From positions 1 to 42,511 of the forward strand of contig JAKVJO010000006.1 of assembly GCA_022486935.1 (NCBI GenBank): DNA of 42,511 bases, in the 5' to 3' direction. Position numbers and translations under genes: made by a program. Positions 15,601-25,096 of the stretch are shown in pieces. The stretch comes from Solobacterium sp. Lineage in GTDB: Bacteria; Bacillota_I; Bacilli_A; Erysipelotrichales; Erysipelotrichaceae. How positions within the stretch are numbered: the stretch's first letter is position 1; each line of letters opens with the position of its first letter. The notes under the pieces are model-generated. The model was not told where the DNA came from. It worked only from the letters and a program-made list of their open reading frames with translations, and did not search any database.

Positions 15601-16314
15601 TTAAAGCTTGCTGTAGCCGTAGCTGCAGATGACCGCATCCAGCGGTTTTCCTGCTTCGCACATCGGACACTTGTCCGGCTCGGATAATTCAAAGTCAGGC
15701 AGATCATCTCTGGTAAATACTGCATTGACCGGATAGCCTTCAATCTCTTCCACAGCACCGAAGACACAGGAAATACCCTGTACCTTGCCGCCATAGGAAT
15801 TGATGCACTTGATGGACTTGTAGATCGTATGTCCCGACATTGCCGTAGCGAGAATGATCAGGACATTTTTGTCCTTGAACATATGCCGGATGTTGTCTCT
15901 GACAACCATCTGACCTTCACGGTCAAACTCCGGAGATACCACATAGAACGTATGATGGCGGTTGTTGGACACGACACCAAGTCCGGTCAGTTCTTCTGCC
16001 ATGTAGGCGCCGATGACTTCGCATCCATCCAGGCACACAATGGTATCAATTGGTGTGACGGTAGCAGACGCTTCTGCCATGGCCTCCATGTAAGGGCCGC
16101 TGAATCTGGAACTGGTATGTGACAGGTTAACCCGGTTCACATATTTTCTGGACATGACCTTGGCAATGGACTGGGCAGCAGACATCCGGTTTTTGACTGT
16201 TGTCATGTCAATGTAGTAATTGACATGAAAGCGATCGCTGGAGAAATGACCTTTGGTGACTGAAATATAACAGCCTGGATCTTCTTTCGATACAATCTTG
16301 AATGGTTCTTCCAT
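15601..16314 (-). CDS. Phosphoribosyltransferase-like protein with degenerate PRPP loop
   Basis: A 237-residue cytoplasmic protein with a type I phosphoribosyltransferase-like fold, often annotated as orotate phosphoribosyltransferase. The PRPP loop normally reads as two acidic residues followed by TTG; here the aligned stretch is LIILATAMSGHT, without the acidic pair, so catalysis with PRPP is doubtful. Near the C-terminus is a CPMCEAGKP segment that could be half of a metal site. I chose the ATG at 16314 (GAAGGAG 11 bases ahead) over a TTG 19 codons upstream that lacks a ribosome binding site. It follows the MFS gene and ends at a terminator. A regulatory or ligand-binding role is as likely as an enzymatic one. 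Confidence 0.65.
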   Translation of the reverse strand: MEEPFKIVSKEDPGCYISVTKGHFSSDRFHVNYYIDMTTVKNRMSAAQSIAKVMSRKYVNRVNLSHTSSRFSGPYMEAMAEASATVTPIDTIVCLDGCEVIGAYMAEELTGLGVVSNNRHHTFYVVSPEFDREGQMVVRDNIRHMFKDKNVLIILATAMSGHTIYKSIKCINSYGGKVQGISCVFGAVEEIEGYPVNAVFTRDDLPDFELSEPDKCPMCEAGKPLDAVICSYGYSKL

Positions 16315-16371
16315 GAGCAGTAGTACTCCTTCTCTTACCTGATCATACCGTTCAGTTCGTTCTGCCGTCAA

Positions 16372-17589
16372 TTAACGTGCGCTATGAATTGATCCTTTAT
16401 TTTTCTGGATGACGATCAGAATCACTGCCATCAGGATGATCAGTCCTTCCGCAATGAAGAATGCCGGTTTATAGGAACCGGTGAAATCATACAGATAGCC
16501 TACAGCCGGCAGTGCCAGGGCATTGGTGAAGCCGCCGGCAAACTGAATGATCGGATAATACTTTGCATAGTTTTCCCGTCCGAAGTTCGCCTTGGTCAAG
16601 GTGACCAGGGAAATCGTGGACAGCACATAGATAAACCCATACAGCATGGAGCCCAGTTTCAGGGTAAGTGAACTGCCGCCCTGCAAAACCAGTGCCATGC
16701 CTGCAAAGCTCAGCGCAAGACAGGTCAGGCCGGTGAATACAGAACCGATCTTCTTCTCCAGCTGACCGCCGATAATCTTTCCGATAATATTGAAGGCCAT
16801 ATTGAATGACAGCAGCAGCGCACCAACTGCCGCAGTGAAGCCAAGTGATTCTGCATAGCCGGGAAAGTGCTGCGGCAATGACGTACAGATGTTGGACGCA
16901 ATGGAAATTACAAAAATGGAAAGAAAGGCAAAGGAGCCGAAGCGGATCTTTTTCTGACTGCTCTTAGCAGATTCTGTCTCCGTCCTGCCTTCTTCTGCCC
17001 CATATGCCACACAGCCGCAGTTTGCCGGATTCATGGTATAGGGATAAAGAATTGCCGGAAGACTCAGCACAATGATGGCAACACCCATGACGTTGAAACC
17101 GGTCTGCCAGCCCCACTGCTCATTGACCAGGTTCAGAAGGTAAGAGCCAATCGACCCCACCAGACCAGAAGCCCCGAACACAAAACTTGTCGCAAGACCG
17201 AGGTTCTTGGCAAACCACTGATTCAGAATCATGGTGATCAGTACCAGGCCGAGAAATGCACAGCCAACTCCGCGCAGTGCACCGCAGGCAATCAGCTGCC
17301 ATGCCTGGGTAGACCTTGCCAGCAGGAAGGTTGCGCCGGAGGTCAGTACCAGTCCAGCCGTCAGGATTTTCTTGAAATTATGTTCATTGACAAACTTTGG
17401 AATAAACAGTGCCAGGATATTTGTCACACTCATGGCCGCCATTGTGTGCATGGCAACCGTGCCTCTCAGGATCCCGGTGCTTTCTGATACCGGTGCATAG
17501 AATACTCCGATGGTATTCTGGCAGATGCCGATCGATACCCCGCAAAGACAGCACATGACTGCCACAATCGTCCAGTGTTTACGATACAT
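16372..17589 (-). CDS. MFS transporter (OFA-like)
   Basis: A 405-residue major facilitator with 12 hydrophobic segments and a charged central loop of about 25 residues near 195-220. The overall pattern and the ALRGVGCAFLGL segment near 105 recall monocarboxylate/oxalate-formate type (OFA) transporters, but the substrate is not evident. AGGGGAAAG precedes the ATG. It is probably co-transcribed with the phosphoribosyltransferase-like gene, whose start lies 57 bases after its stop. It diverges from trmD across a roughly 110-base region. Confidence 0.8.
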   Translation of the reverse strand: MYRKHWTIVAVMCCLCGVSIGICQNTIGVFYAPVSESTGILRGTVAMHTMAAMSVTNILALFIPKFVNEHNFKKILTAGLVLTSGATFLLARSTQAWQLIACGALRGVGCAFLGLVLITMILNQWFAKNLGLATSFVFGASGLVGSIGSYLLNLVNEQWGWQTGFNVMGVAIIVLSLPAILYPYTMNPANCGCVAYGAEEGRTETESAKSSQKKIRFGSFAFLSIFVISIASNICTSLPQHFPGYAESLGFTAAVGALLLSFNMAFNIIGKIIGGQLEKKIGSVFTGLTCLALSFAGMALVLQGGSSLTLKLGSMLYGFIYVLSTISLVTLTKANFGRENYAKYYPIIQFAGGFTNALALPAVGYLYDFTGSYKPAFFIAEGLIILMAVILIVIQKNKGSIHSAR

Positions 17590-17648
17590 ATGATTCTTTC
17601 CCCTTTTTATACAGCAGAAAGATCATATCACCCAAAAAATGTAAACTG

Positions 17649-17677
17649 TTCAGTAAACCCTGCAACGCGCGTACAAT
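17649..17677 (+). promoter_or_regulatory. Candidate trmD promoter
   Basis: TTCAGT (17649-17654) and TACAAT (17672-17677) are 17 bases apart, about 25 bases ahead of the trmD ATG. The -10 is good and the -35 weak. A direct repeat of GTTTAC (minus strand) flanks the -35 on the side of the divergent MFS gene. Confidence 0.45.
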
Positions 17678-17701
17678 TAGATCAGAGAAATGAGGTACTA
17701 C

Positions 17702-18421
17702 ATGCGGATCAGTATCCTGACCATCTTCCCGGAACAGTTTGACAGTTTTCTCAACGCCCCGATTATCAAGCGCGGGATGGAACGAAACCTGATTGACCTG
17801 GAAGTGATTGATATCAAAGACTACGCTGAAGGAAGCTTCCGGCATATTGATGATTCTCCCTATGGCGGCGGGGCAGGTATGATCCTGCGCTGTGAGCCGG
17901 TCATGAACGCATGGAACAGTGTCAAAGATCCAGGCAGTCATACCATCCTGACTTCTCCGCAGGGAAAGCCCTATACCGAAGCACGTGCCCATGAACTGTG
18001 CAGTGAGGATCATCTGATCTTTCTGTGCGGACACTACGAGGGAATGGATGCCCGGATTGAAGAACTGGCAGATGAAGAAATCTCTGTCGGAGATTATATC
18101 CTGACCGGCGGAGAACTGCCTGCCATGACCATCATCGACTCCATTGCCAGACTGCTTGGAACAATCCGTTCTGCCAGCACTGAAGAAGAATCCTTTGAAC
18201 AGGGGCTGCTGGAATACCCGCAGTATACAAGACCTGCCAGCTATGATGGCAAAGATGTTCCTGCCGTGCTGCTGTCTGGCCATGATGAAAATATCCGCAG
18301 ATGGCGGCTGAAGGAATCACTGCGCAGAACACTGGAAAAACGGCCTGATCTGCTGAACTGCCATGACTTCACAGAAGAGGAATTCCAGCTGCTGGAAGAG
18401 ATCCGGAAAGAGCGTCAATAG
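17702..18421 (+). CDS. trmD: tRNA (guanine37-N1)-methyltransferase
   Basis: A 239-residue SPOUT methyltransferase that methylates G37 next to the anticodon using S-adenosylmethionine and prevents frameshifting. The N-terminal ISILTIFPEQF, the SAM-binding knot (GHYEGMDARI and ISVGDYILTGGELPAM) and the C-terminal PEYTRP-like segment (YPQYTRPASYDG) are all present. I used the ATG at 17702 (GAGG eight bases ahead), which starts exactly at the conserved core, rather than four codons upstream. The usual neighbours rpsP, rimM and rplS are absent; instead a tRNA-Ala gene follows 36 bases later, probably on the same transcript. Confidence 0.95.
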   Translation: MRISILTIFPEQFDSFLNAPIIKRGMERNLIDLEVIDIKDYAEGSFRHIDDSPYGGGAGMILRCEPVMNAWNSVKDPGSHTILTSPQGKPYTEARAHELCSEDHLIFLCGHYEGMDARIEELADEEISVGDYILTGGELPAMTIIDSIARLLGTIRSASTEEESFEQGLLEYPQYTRPASYDGKDVPAVLLSGHDENIRRWRLKESLRRTLEKRPDLLNCHDFTEEEFQLLEEIRKERQ

Positions 18422-18457
18422 CCCCTCAGCTGTGATACAATGATTCTGCTCATTCGT

Positions 18458-18533
18458 GGGGTTGTAGCTCAGTTGGGAGAGCGCATGGTTCGCAATCATG
18501 AGGTCACGGGTTCGATCCCCGTTAGCTCCACCA
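18458..18533 (+). tRNA. tRNA-Ala (anticodon CGC)
   Basis: A complete 76-base cloverleaf including an encoded 3' CCA. The acceptor stem has the G3-U70 wobble pair that marks alanine tRNAs, the D arm is GCTC/GAGC, the anticodon loop TTCGCAA gives CGC (reads GCG), and the T arm is ACGGG/CCCGT with loop TTCGATC. Confidence 0.95.
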
Positions 18534-18538
18534 CAGTT

Positions 18539-18570
18539 CAAAAGAGATGCCGGCTGGCATCTCTTTCTTT
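18539..18570. terminator. Bidirectional terminator between tRNA-Ala and purB
   Basis: An 11-base stem AAAGAGATGCC/GGCATCTCTTT (18541-18551 and 18556-18566) with a GGCT loop. T-rich tails on both strands let it end the trmD-tRNA transcript and the pur operon. Confidence 0.88.
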
Positions 18571-18579
18571 GGATTCTGA

Positions 18580-20016
18580 TTAAACGTTCAGTTCAGACTT
18601 CATACCGACATCCTGAGGATTGGCATCCAGAATCGGTTTAATGACTTCAGACAGGAATTCTTCAACCTGCTGGGGAGCACGGCCGGTAAAGTCTTCCGGC
18701 TTCAGTTCGCTTTCAATTTCTTCTCTGGTCAGCCCGAATGCCGGATCATTCTCGATTCTGGCAATCATATCGTTGGGCTTGCCTTCCTGCTTGACGACTG
18801 CAGCTGCCGCAATGGCATGCTCTCTGAGACGCTCATGCAGTTCCTGACGGTCGCCGCCTTTTTTGACAGCTTTCATCATGATGTTCTCACTGGCCATGAA
18901 TGGCAGTTCTGCCATGACACGGCTGTGAATCACCTTCGGATATACAACCAGTCCGTCTGATACATTCAGCAGGATATTGAGAATGGCATCCGCTGCCAGA
19001 AATCCTTCTGCCATGGCAATTCGCTTGTTTGCAGAATCATCCAGTGTCCGCTCAAACCACTGAGTGCCGGCAGTCATTGCCGGGTTCAGTACATCAACCA
19101 TGAGGTAACGGCTGAGTGCGCAGATACGCTCGCATCTCATTGGATTTCTCTTGTATGGCATTGCCGAAGAACCGATCTGGTTCTTTTCAAACGGCTCTTC
19201 CATTTCCTTGAAGTTGGCAAGCAGTCTGATATCAGTAGCCATCTTCATGGCACTCTGGCCAAGACCTGCAATTGCTGAAAGCACATTGTAGTCAACCTTG
19301 CGGCTGTAAGTCTGTCCGCATACCGGGACGGCCTGTTTGAATCCCATCTGGGCACAGACATCCTGTTCAACTGCCTTGACTTTGGAGGCATCGCCATTGA
19401 ACAGTTCCATGAAGCTTGCCTGGGTGCCGGTGGTGCCCTTGACGCCTCTCAGCATCAGTTCTTCTTCCTGGTGCTTCAGTTCATTCAGATCCATGTAGAA
19501 CTCATTCATCCAGAGCGTGGCGCGCTTGCCAACAGTGGTCAGCTGAGCCGGCTGGCAATGCGTATATGCAAGACACGGCAGATCTTTGTATTCTTCTGCA
19601 AACTTGGACAGATTGGCCAGTACGCCGATCAGCTTCTGTTCAATCAGCTGAAGTCCTTCTTTCATGATGATGATATCGGTGTTGTCTCCGACATAGCAGC
19701 TCGTTGCGCCAAGATGGATGATTCCCTTGGCTTTCGGACACTGCAGGCCATAGGCATACACATGGCTCATGACATCATGGCGTACCAGTTTTTCCCTGGC
19801 AATGGCATCTTCGTAGTTGATGTCATCCTTGTGTGCTTCCAGTTCGGCAATCTGTTCATCTGTGATTTCAAGGCCCTGTTTCTGCTCGGCTTTTGCCAGG
19901 GCAATCCAGAGTTTTCTCCACGTTCTGAACTTGTTGTCTTCGGAATAGATATACTGCATCTCGTCCGATGCGTAGCGGGTGCTGAATGGTGAAATATAAC
20001 GGTCATGTGATGCCAT
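18580..20016 (-). CDS. purB: Adenylosuccinate lyase (animal-like type)
   Basis: A 478-residue lyase of the fumarase/aspartase superfamily. It removes fumarate from SAICAR (to AICAR) and from adenylosuccinate (to AMP). The superfamily signature GSSAMPYKRNPM is intact, and LGATSCYVGDNTD and THCQPAQLTTVGKR carry active-site residues. The length and long stretches such as FRTWRKLW and QWFERTLDDSAN match, from memory, the animal ADSL type rather than the shorter B. subtilis type. AGGAGG lies ahead of the ATG. It is the last gene of the pur operon, 26 bases after purL, and is followed by a bidirectional terminator. Confidence 0.95.
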   Translation of the reverse strand: MASHDRYISPFSTRYASDEMQYIYSEDNKFRTWRKLWIALAKAEQKQGLEITDEQIAELEAHKDDINYEDAIAREKLVRHDVMSHVYAYGLQCPKAKGIIHLGATSCYVGDNTDIIIMKEGLQLIEQKLIGVLANLSKFAEEYKDLPCLAYTHCQPAQLTTVGKRATLWMNEFYMDLNELKHQEEELMLRGVKGTTGTQASFMELFNGDASKVKAVEQDVCAQMGFKQAVPVCGQTYSRKVDYNVLSAIAGLGQSAMKMATDIRLLANFKEMEEPFEKNQIGSSAMPYKRNPMRCERICALSRYLMVDVLNPAMTAGTQWFERTLDDSANKRIAMAEGFLAADAILNILLNVSDGLVVYPKVIHSRVMAELPFMASENIMMKAVKKGGDRQELHERLREHAIAAAAVVKQEGKPNDMIARIENDPAFGLTREEIESELKPEDFTGRAPQQVEEFLSEVIKPILDANPQDVGMKSELNV

Positions 20017-20042
20017 ACTGTTGTCCTCCTGTCTGATCGAGA

Positions 20043-23000
20043 TTACTTTCTGAAGAAATTGACGCCGTTGTCAAACAGCGGCTGAATATGATCCACCGGA
20101 ACATTCTTGTACAGCATGTCGCCGGAGCGTTCTGTATGTCCCATCTTGCCGAGAATTCTTCCGTCAAGTGAAGTAATCCCTTCAATCGCCATGATACTGC
20201 CGTTCGGGTTGTAGCTCTGATCCATGGTTGGTTTGCCGGCAAGGTCAATGTACTGCGTTGCGACCTGACCGTTTTCAATCAGTTTGGCAAGCAGTGCTTC
20301 CTCACAGACAAAGCGTCCTTCGCCATGGCTGATCGGCATCATGTGATGATCATTCACCTGACAGCCGGAAAGCCATGGAGACTTGTTGGATGCGATACGG
20401 GTATGTACCAGCATGCTCTGATGGCGGCCGATGATGTTGTAGGTCAATGTCGGATCATCTTTGGAAATCGTGCGGATCTCGCCATACGGAACCAGTCCGA
20501 GTTTGATCAGTGCCTGGAAACCGTTGCAGATACCAAGCATCAATCCATCACGTTCATTCATCAGACGGTCCACAGCATCTTTGACTTCCGGTGAGCGGAA
20601 GAATGCCGAGATGAACTTGGCACTTCCATCCGGTTCATCACCGCCGGAGAAGCCGCCCGGTAACATGATCATATTTGCCGCATCAATTTCCCTGACCAGC
20701 GCTTCGCAGCTTCTGGATACATCTTCCGGTGTCAGGTTGCGCAGCACAAGAATGTGCGGATCAGCACCGGCCCTGCGGAATGCCTTGGCGGAATCATACT
20801 CACAGTTGGTGCCCGGGAATACTGGAATGATGACCCGCGGTGTTTCAACATGCACAGAAGAATGCAGCACTTCATGTGATTCATAAGAGATCGGATCAAC
20901 TTCCGGTCCTTTTTTGCGGTACGGGAATACCGGTTCAAGCTTCGCTTCCCAGGATTCCTGCAGTTCTGCGAGTGAGAGGTCCTCACCGCATGCATGCAGA
21001 ACAAATTCATCAGTGGTATGACCGATCAGTCTGCCGGCTTCTGCATCCTGCAGCTCCAGGATGATGGTGCCATAGGATTCTTCCAGAAGATCTGCTGCAG
21101 TGACATCCGCTTCAAGCTTGAGACCGATGCGGTTGCCTACACACATCTTGAACAGTTCGCCAGCCAGTCCGCCGAATCCGGAGGTGGCTGCTGCACGGAT
21201 CTTTCCTTCGCGGTTGAGATGCTCAACGATATCGTAGTTTCTCAGAAGACTCCCGGCAGTCGGCATGCCGTGATCATATTCCGGCTTCAGGATCACGATC
21301 GTGCTATCGGCCTGTTTGAATTCCGGGCTCAGAACATCTTTGGTGGTTCCGACTGCAGTCGCAAAACTGACCAGGGTCGGCGGAACATCGAGTCCTTCAA
21401 AACTGCCGGACATGGAATCCTTGCCGCCGATGGCACCGATGCCAAGACCCATCTGGGCATCCAGTGCACCAAGCAGTGCGCTCAGCGGTTTGCCCCAGCG
21501 TTCCGGCTGTTCTCCAAGATGCTCAAAGTATTCCTGGAATGTCAGATACATGTCTTCATGTTTGAACCCTGCGCAGACCAGCTTGGTGACTGATTCTGCA
21601 ACAGCAGTATATGCACCGCGGTAAGGATCAGCCGCAGTCAGATATGGATTGAATCCCCATGCCATACCGGAACAGGTGGTGGTTTCACCATCTACCGGAA
21701 GCTTGGCAGCCATTGCCATGGACGGGGTCAGCTGATACTTTCCGCCATATGGCATCAATACCGTTGCCGCACCGATTGTGCTGTCGAAGCGTTCGCCAAG
21801 TCCCTTTTCACTTGCCACATTGAGGTTGGAAACCAGTGACATCATCTGTTCTTTCAGACTGTTTCCAGCCCACTGCGGCTGATAGATGGTGCCGGAGGTC
21901 ACATGGGCATCAGCGTGTCTTGATGCACCGTTGGAACTGAGGAACTCCCGTGACAGATTGACGATCTCTTTGCCGTTCCAGCGTTCAATCATCCGCTTCG
22001 GTCCGGTTACTTCAGCGACGATGGTCGCTTCAAGATTTTCTTCTTCAGAAAGCGCAATGAACTGCTCTGCATCTTCTTTTGCTACAGCGACAGCCATGCG
22101 TTCCTGTGATTCACTGATGGCCAGTTCTGTACCATCAAGACCTTCGTATTTTCTGGTCACCTTGTTGAGGTCAATGTTCAGGCCATCTGCCAGCTCACCA
22201 ATCGCAACCGACACACCGCCGGCTCCGAAGTCATTGCAGCGCTTGATCATACGGCAGGCATCTTCACGGCGGAAGAGTCTCTGCAGTTTGCGTTCGATCG
22301 GCGCATTGCCCTTCTGGACTTCTGCACCGCAGGATTCAAGGCTGGTCAGCTTGTGGGCCTTGCTGGATCCGGTTGCCCCGCCGATGCCGTCTCTTCCGGT
22401 ACGGCCGCCCAGCAGGATGATGACATCGCCCGGCTGCGGCTCTTCACGGCGGACATGGCTTGCCGGTGTCGCACCGACAACCGCACCGATCTCCATGCGC
22501 TTTGCCGCATAGCCTGGATGATAGAGTTCATTGACCTGACCGGTCGCAAGACCGATCTGGTTGCCATAAGAGGAATAGCCTGCTGCAGCAGTGGTAACGA
22601 GTTTGCGCTGCGGCAGTTTGCCCGGCATGGTTTCAGATACCGGCTTCAGCGGATCAGCTGCACCGGTGACACGCATTGCCTGATAGACATAGCTTCGTCC
22701 GGACAGCGGATCGCGGATTGCGCCACCGATGCAGGTTGCTGCACCGCCGAACGGTTCGATCTCCGTCGGATGATTATGAGTTTCATTCTTGAAGAGGAAC
22801 AGCCAGTCTTCCGGCTTGCCGTCAACGTCGCACTTGATCTTGACGGTGCAGGCATTGATCTCTTCACTTTCATCCAGGTGCTTCAGGATACCGCGCTGCT
22901 TCAGTGCCTTGGCACCGATGGTCGCAAGATCCATCAGGGTCTGCGGTTTGGCATCACGGCCGGTTTCTTTGCGCAGCGCCTGATAGCGCTCAAATGCCTG

Positions 23001-23723
23001 CTGCACCACTGCATCATCGATTGTGACATCCTTCAGAATCGTACCGAAGGTGGTATGGCGGCAGTGATCGCTCCAGTAAGTATCGATCAGACGGATTTCA
23101 GTGATCGTCGGATCGCGGTGTTCGCTCTTGAAATAATCCTGGCAGAACACGATATCCGCATGATCCATGGCCAGGCCCTTCTCATTGCGGAATTCTTCCA
23201 GTGCTTCTTCACTCAGTGCAGTAAAGCCAGTCAGTGTTTCCACTTCGGTCGGTACGGCAAACTTCATCTTCAGCGTACTGACGGTTTCCAGGGACGCTTC
23301 CCTTGCCTCAACCGGGTTGATGACATACTTCTTGACTGCTTCATATTCAGGCTCTGACAGTGTGCCGTTAATCAGATAGACTTTCGCACTGCGTACATCC
23401 GGGCGTTCTTTCTGTGAGAGCAGCTGAATGCACTCAGAAGCGGAATCTGCACGCTGATCAAACTGACCAGGCAGATACTCTACAGCAAACACATGATCGG
23501 CAGCCGGCAGCTGCTGGTAGATCTCATCGACCGGCGGCTCACTGAATACCGTTGAGACTGCCTGATGAAAGAGATCCTCGCTGATATCTTCCACATCATA
23601 GCGGTTGATCAGGCGCAGGGTATTGATTCCTTTGATGCCCAGCAGTTCCTGCAGTTCTTTTTTCAGTGCTTCCGCTTCAACATCAAAGCCGGGTTTCTTT
23701 TCCACATAGATCCGATAGACCAT
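20043..23723 (-). CDS. purL: Phosphoribosylformylglycinamidine synthase, single-chain
   Basis: A 1226-residue FGAM synthase that converts FGAR, glutamine and ATP to FGAM. It is the large one-chain form with PurS-like, synthetase and glutaminase parts, so no separate purS or purQ is needed. The N-terminal 150 residues are PurS-like. The synthase core carries DTYWSDHCRHTTF and FKNETHNHPTEIEPFGGAAT. The last 260 residues are a class I amidotransferase with the nucleophile in GICNGFQ and the His/Glu pair in ISHGEGRF. Length and features suit the clostridial/streptococcal type. It lies four bases from purD and 26 from purB, with GAGGGATAAGG before the ATG. Confidence 0.96.
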   Translation of the reverse strand: MVYRIYVEKKPGFDVEAEALKKELQELLGIKGINTLRLINRYDVEDISEDLFHQAVSTVFSEPPVDEIYQQLPAADHVFAVEYLPGQFDQRADSASECIQLLSQKERPDVRSAKVYLINGTLSEPEYEAVKKYVINPVEAREASLETVSTLKMKFAVPTEVETLTGFTALSEEALEEFRNEKGLAMDHADIVFCQDYFKSEHRDPTITEIRLIDTYWSDHCRHTTFGTILKDVTIDDAVVQQAFERYQALRKETGRDAKPQTLMDLATIGAKALKQRGILKHLDESEEINACTVKIKCDVDGKPEDWLFLFKNETHNHPTEIEPFGGAATCIGGAIRDPLSGRSYVYQAMRVTGAADPLKPVSETMPGKLPQRKLVTTAAAGYSSYGNQIGLATGQVNELYHPGYAAKRMEIGAVVGATPASHVRREEPQPGDVIILLGGRTGRDGIGGATGSSKAHKLTSLESCGAEVQKGNAPIERKLQRLFRREDACRMIKRCNDFGAGGVSVAIGELADGLNIDLNKVTRKYEGLDGTELAISESQERMAVAVAKEDAEQFIALSEEENLEATIVAEVTGPKRMIERWNGKEIVNLSREFLSSNGASRHADAHVTSGTIYQPQWAGNSLKEQMMSLVSNLNVASEKGLGERFDSTIGAATVLMPYGGKYQLTPSMAMAAKLPVDGETTTCSGMAWGFNPYLTAADPYRGAYTAVAESVTKLVCAGFKHEDMYLTFQEYFEHLGEQPERWGKPLSALLGALDAQMGLGIGAIGGKDSMSGSFEGLDVPPTLVSFATAVGTTKDVLSPEFKQADSTIVILKPEYDHGMPTAGSLLRNYDIVEHLNREGKIRAAATSGFGGLAGELFKMCVGNRIGLKLEADVTAADLLEESYGTIILELQDAEAGRLIGHTTDEFVLHACGEDLSLAELQESWEAKLEPVFPYRKKGPEVDPISYESHEVLHSSVHVETPRVIIPVFPGTNCEYDSAKAFRRAGADPHILVLRNLTPEDVSRSCEALVREIDAANMIMLPGGFSGGDEPDGSAKFISAFFRSPEVKDAVDRLMNERDGLMLGICNGFQALIKLGLVPYGEIRTISKDDPTLTYNIIGRHQSMLVHTRIASNKSPWLSGCQVNDHHMMPISHGEGRFVCEEALLAKLIENGQVATQYIDLAGKPTMDQSYNPNGSIMAIEGITSLDGRILGKMGHTERSGDMLYKNVPVDHIQPLFDNGVNFFRK

Positions 23724-23727
23724 TGCC

Positions 23728-25032
23728 TTATCCCTCTTTCTTTCTGTTCAGTTCTGCAATTGCACGCGCACCGATATCGCTGCGTCTGAACATCTTCTCA
23801 AATGAAATCTGCTCACTTGCTTCATAGGCAGTCTGCAGTGCATCCATCAGTGTATTGCCAGTTGCAGTGACACCAAGCACTCTGCCGCCGGAAGTAACCA
23901 GTGTTCCGTCTGCTTCAATTTTTGTGCCGGCATGATATACCGTTACATGATCATCAGCTTCAATCTGGCCATTCACCAGACCGCTGATCGGCTTGCCCTT
24001 TTCATAGGACAGCGGATATCCGCCAGAGGCGAGAATCACGCAGGCGGCGGCACCGTCTGAGAAGCGTACTTCAGTGTCATCCAGCGTTCCATCCGTGGTA
24101 GCCTTCATGATCGTATAGAGATCCGATTCAAGCAGCGGCAGTACAACCTGGGTCTCCGGATCGCCGAAGCGGCAGTTATACTCAATCACTTTCGGGCCGT
24201 CTTTGGTAAGCATCAGTCCGAAGTACAGACAGCCTTTAAACGGGCATCCTTCTTTGGCCATGGCATCCACTGTCGGCTGGAAGATTTCCTTCCTGCAGCG
24301 TTCTGCAATCTCGGCTGTATAGAACGGATTGGGTGCGATGGTTCCCATACCGCCGGTATTCAATCCCTGATCATGATCCAGGGCACGCTTGTGGTCCATG
24401 CTGGAGACCATCGGTTTGACGGTCTTGCCATCACAGAATGACAGCACACTGACTTCCGGTCCTTCCAGGAATTCTTCTACAACCACTTCATTGCCGGAAG
24501 CGCCGAACTTCTTGTCCAGCATCAGTTCTTTGACTGCCTCTTCCGCTTCCTGTTCACTGCCGCAGATCAGTACGCCTTTGCCAAGCGCCAGACCGTCTGC
24601 CTTGATGACAGTGGGATAGGTATTCTTTGTCCGGATATAATCCATGACTTTGGCTGGATCATCGAATACCGCATAGTCGGCAGTCGGGATCCCGTACTTC
24701 TTCATCAGGGATTTGCTGAAGACCTTGCTGGCTTCAATGCGTGCTGCAGCAGCGTCTGGCCCAAAGGACGGAATGCCAATTTTGGCCAGGGCATCTACCA
24801 TGCCAAGGGCCAGCGGATCATCCTGGGCAACCACTGCATAGTCAAAGTGCTGTTCTTCTGCAAACTCCACCATGGCTTTGACATCTGTCGCCTTGATATT
24901 GACACACGCTGCGTCATAGCTGATGCCGCCATTTCCCGGACAGCAGGTAATATCACTGCACAGCGGATTCTTCTTCAGTGCTTTGATGATGGCATGTTCA
25001 CGGCCGCCGCCGCCGATCACCAGTATCTTCAT
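23728..25032 (-). CDS. purD: Phosphoribosylamine-glycine ligase
   Basis: A 434-residue ATP-grasp ligase that joins glycine to phosphoribosylamine, the second step of purine synthesis. The N-terminal VIGGGGREHAI, the ATP-grasp lysine segment VIKADGLALGKGV, the LNTGGMGTIAPNP loop and the metal site EYNCRFGDPE are all present. A GAAGGGGG run lies ahead of the ATG. The gap to the upstream AICAR transformylase gene holds a palindrome (25063-25096), and purL follows after four bases. Confidence 0.96.
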   Translation of the reverse strand: MKILVIGGGGREHAIIKALKKNPLCSDITCCPGNGGISYDAACVNIKATDVKAMVEFAEEQHFDYAVVAQDDPLALGMVDALAKIGIPSFGPDAAAARIEASKVFSKSLMKKYGIPTADYAVFDDPAKVMDYIRTKNTYPTVIKADGLALGKGVLICGSEQEAEEAVKELMLDKKFGASGNEVVVEEFLEGPEVSVLSFCDGKTVKPMVSSMDHKRALDHDQGLNTGGMGTIAPNPFYTAEIAERCRKEIFQPTVDAMAKEGCPFKGCLYFGLMLTKDGPKVIEYNCRFGDPETQVVLPLLESDLYTIMKATTDGTLDDTEVRFSDGAAACVILASGGYPLSYEKGKPISGLVNGQIEADDHVTVYHAGTKIEADGTLVTSGGRVLGVTATGNTLMDALQTAYEASEQISFEKMFRRSDIGARAIAELNRKKEG

Positions 25033-25062
25033 AGGATATAATCCCCCTTCTTCAAACGTGTA

Positions 25063-25096
25063 CAGGGGCAGTGCCCTGTTTCAGGTACTGTCCCTG
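25063..25096. repeat. Palindromic element in the purH'-purD gap
   Basis: Arms CAGGGGCAGT and ACTGTCCCTG pair over ten bases with one mismatch; inside, CCTG and CAGG pair again around a short loop. There is no T run on either strand, so it is not an intrinsic terminator. It resembles REP-like dispersed palindromes. Only one copy was seen in the window. Confidence 0.5.

Noticed and set aside
17579-18283. Long minus-strand open frame antisense to trmD
   Set aside because: The plus strand encodes an unmistakable TrmD; the antisense product has no recognisable motif or convincing start.
25063-25096. Terminator between purH' and purD
   Set aside because: The hairpin has no T run on either strand, and the flanking genes clearly belong to one pathway.
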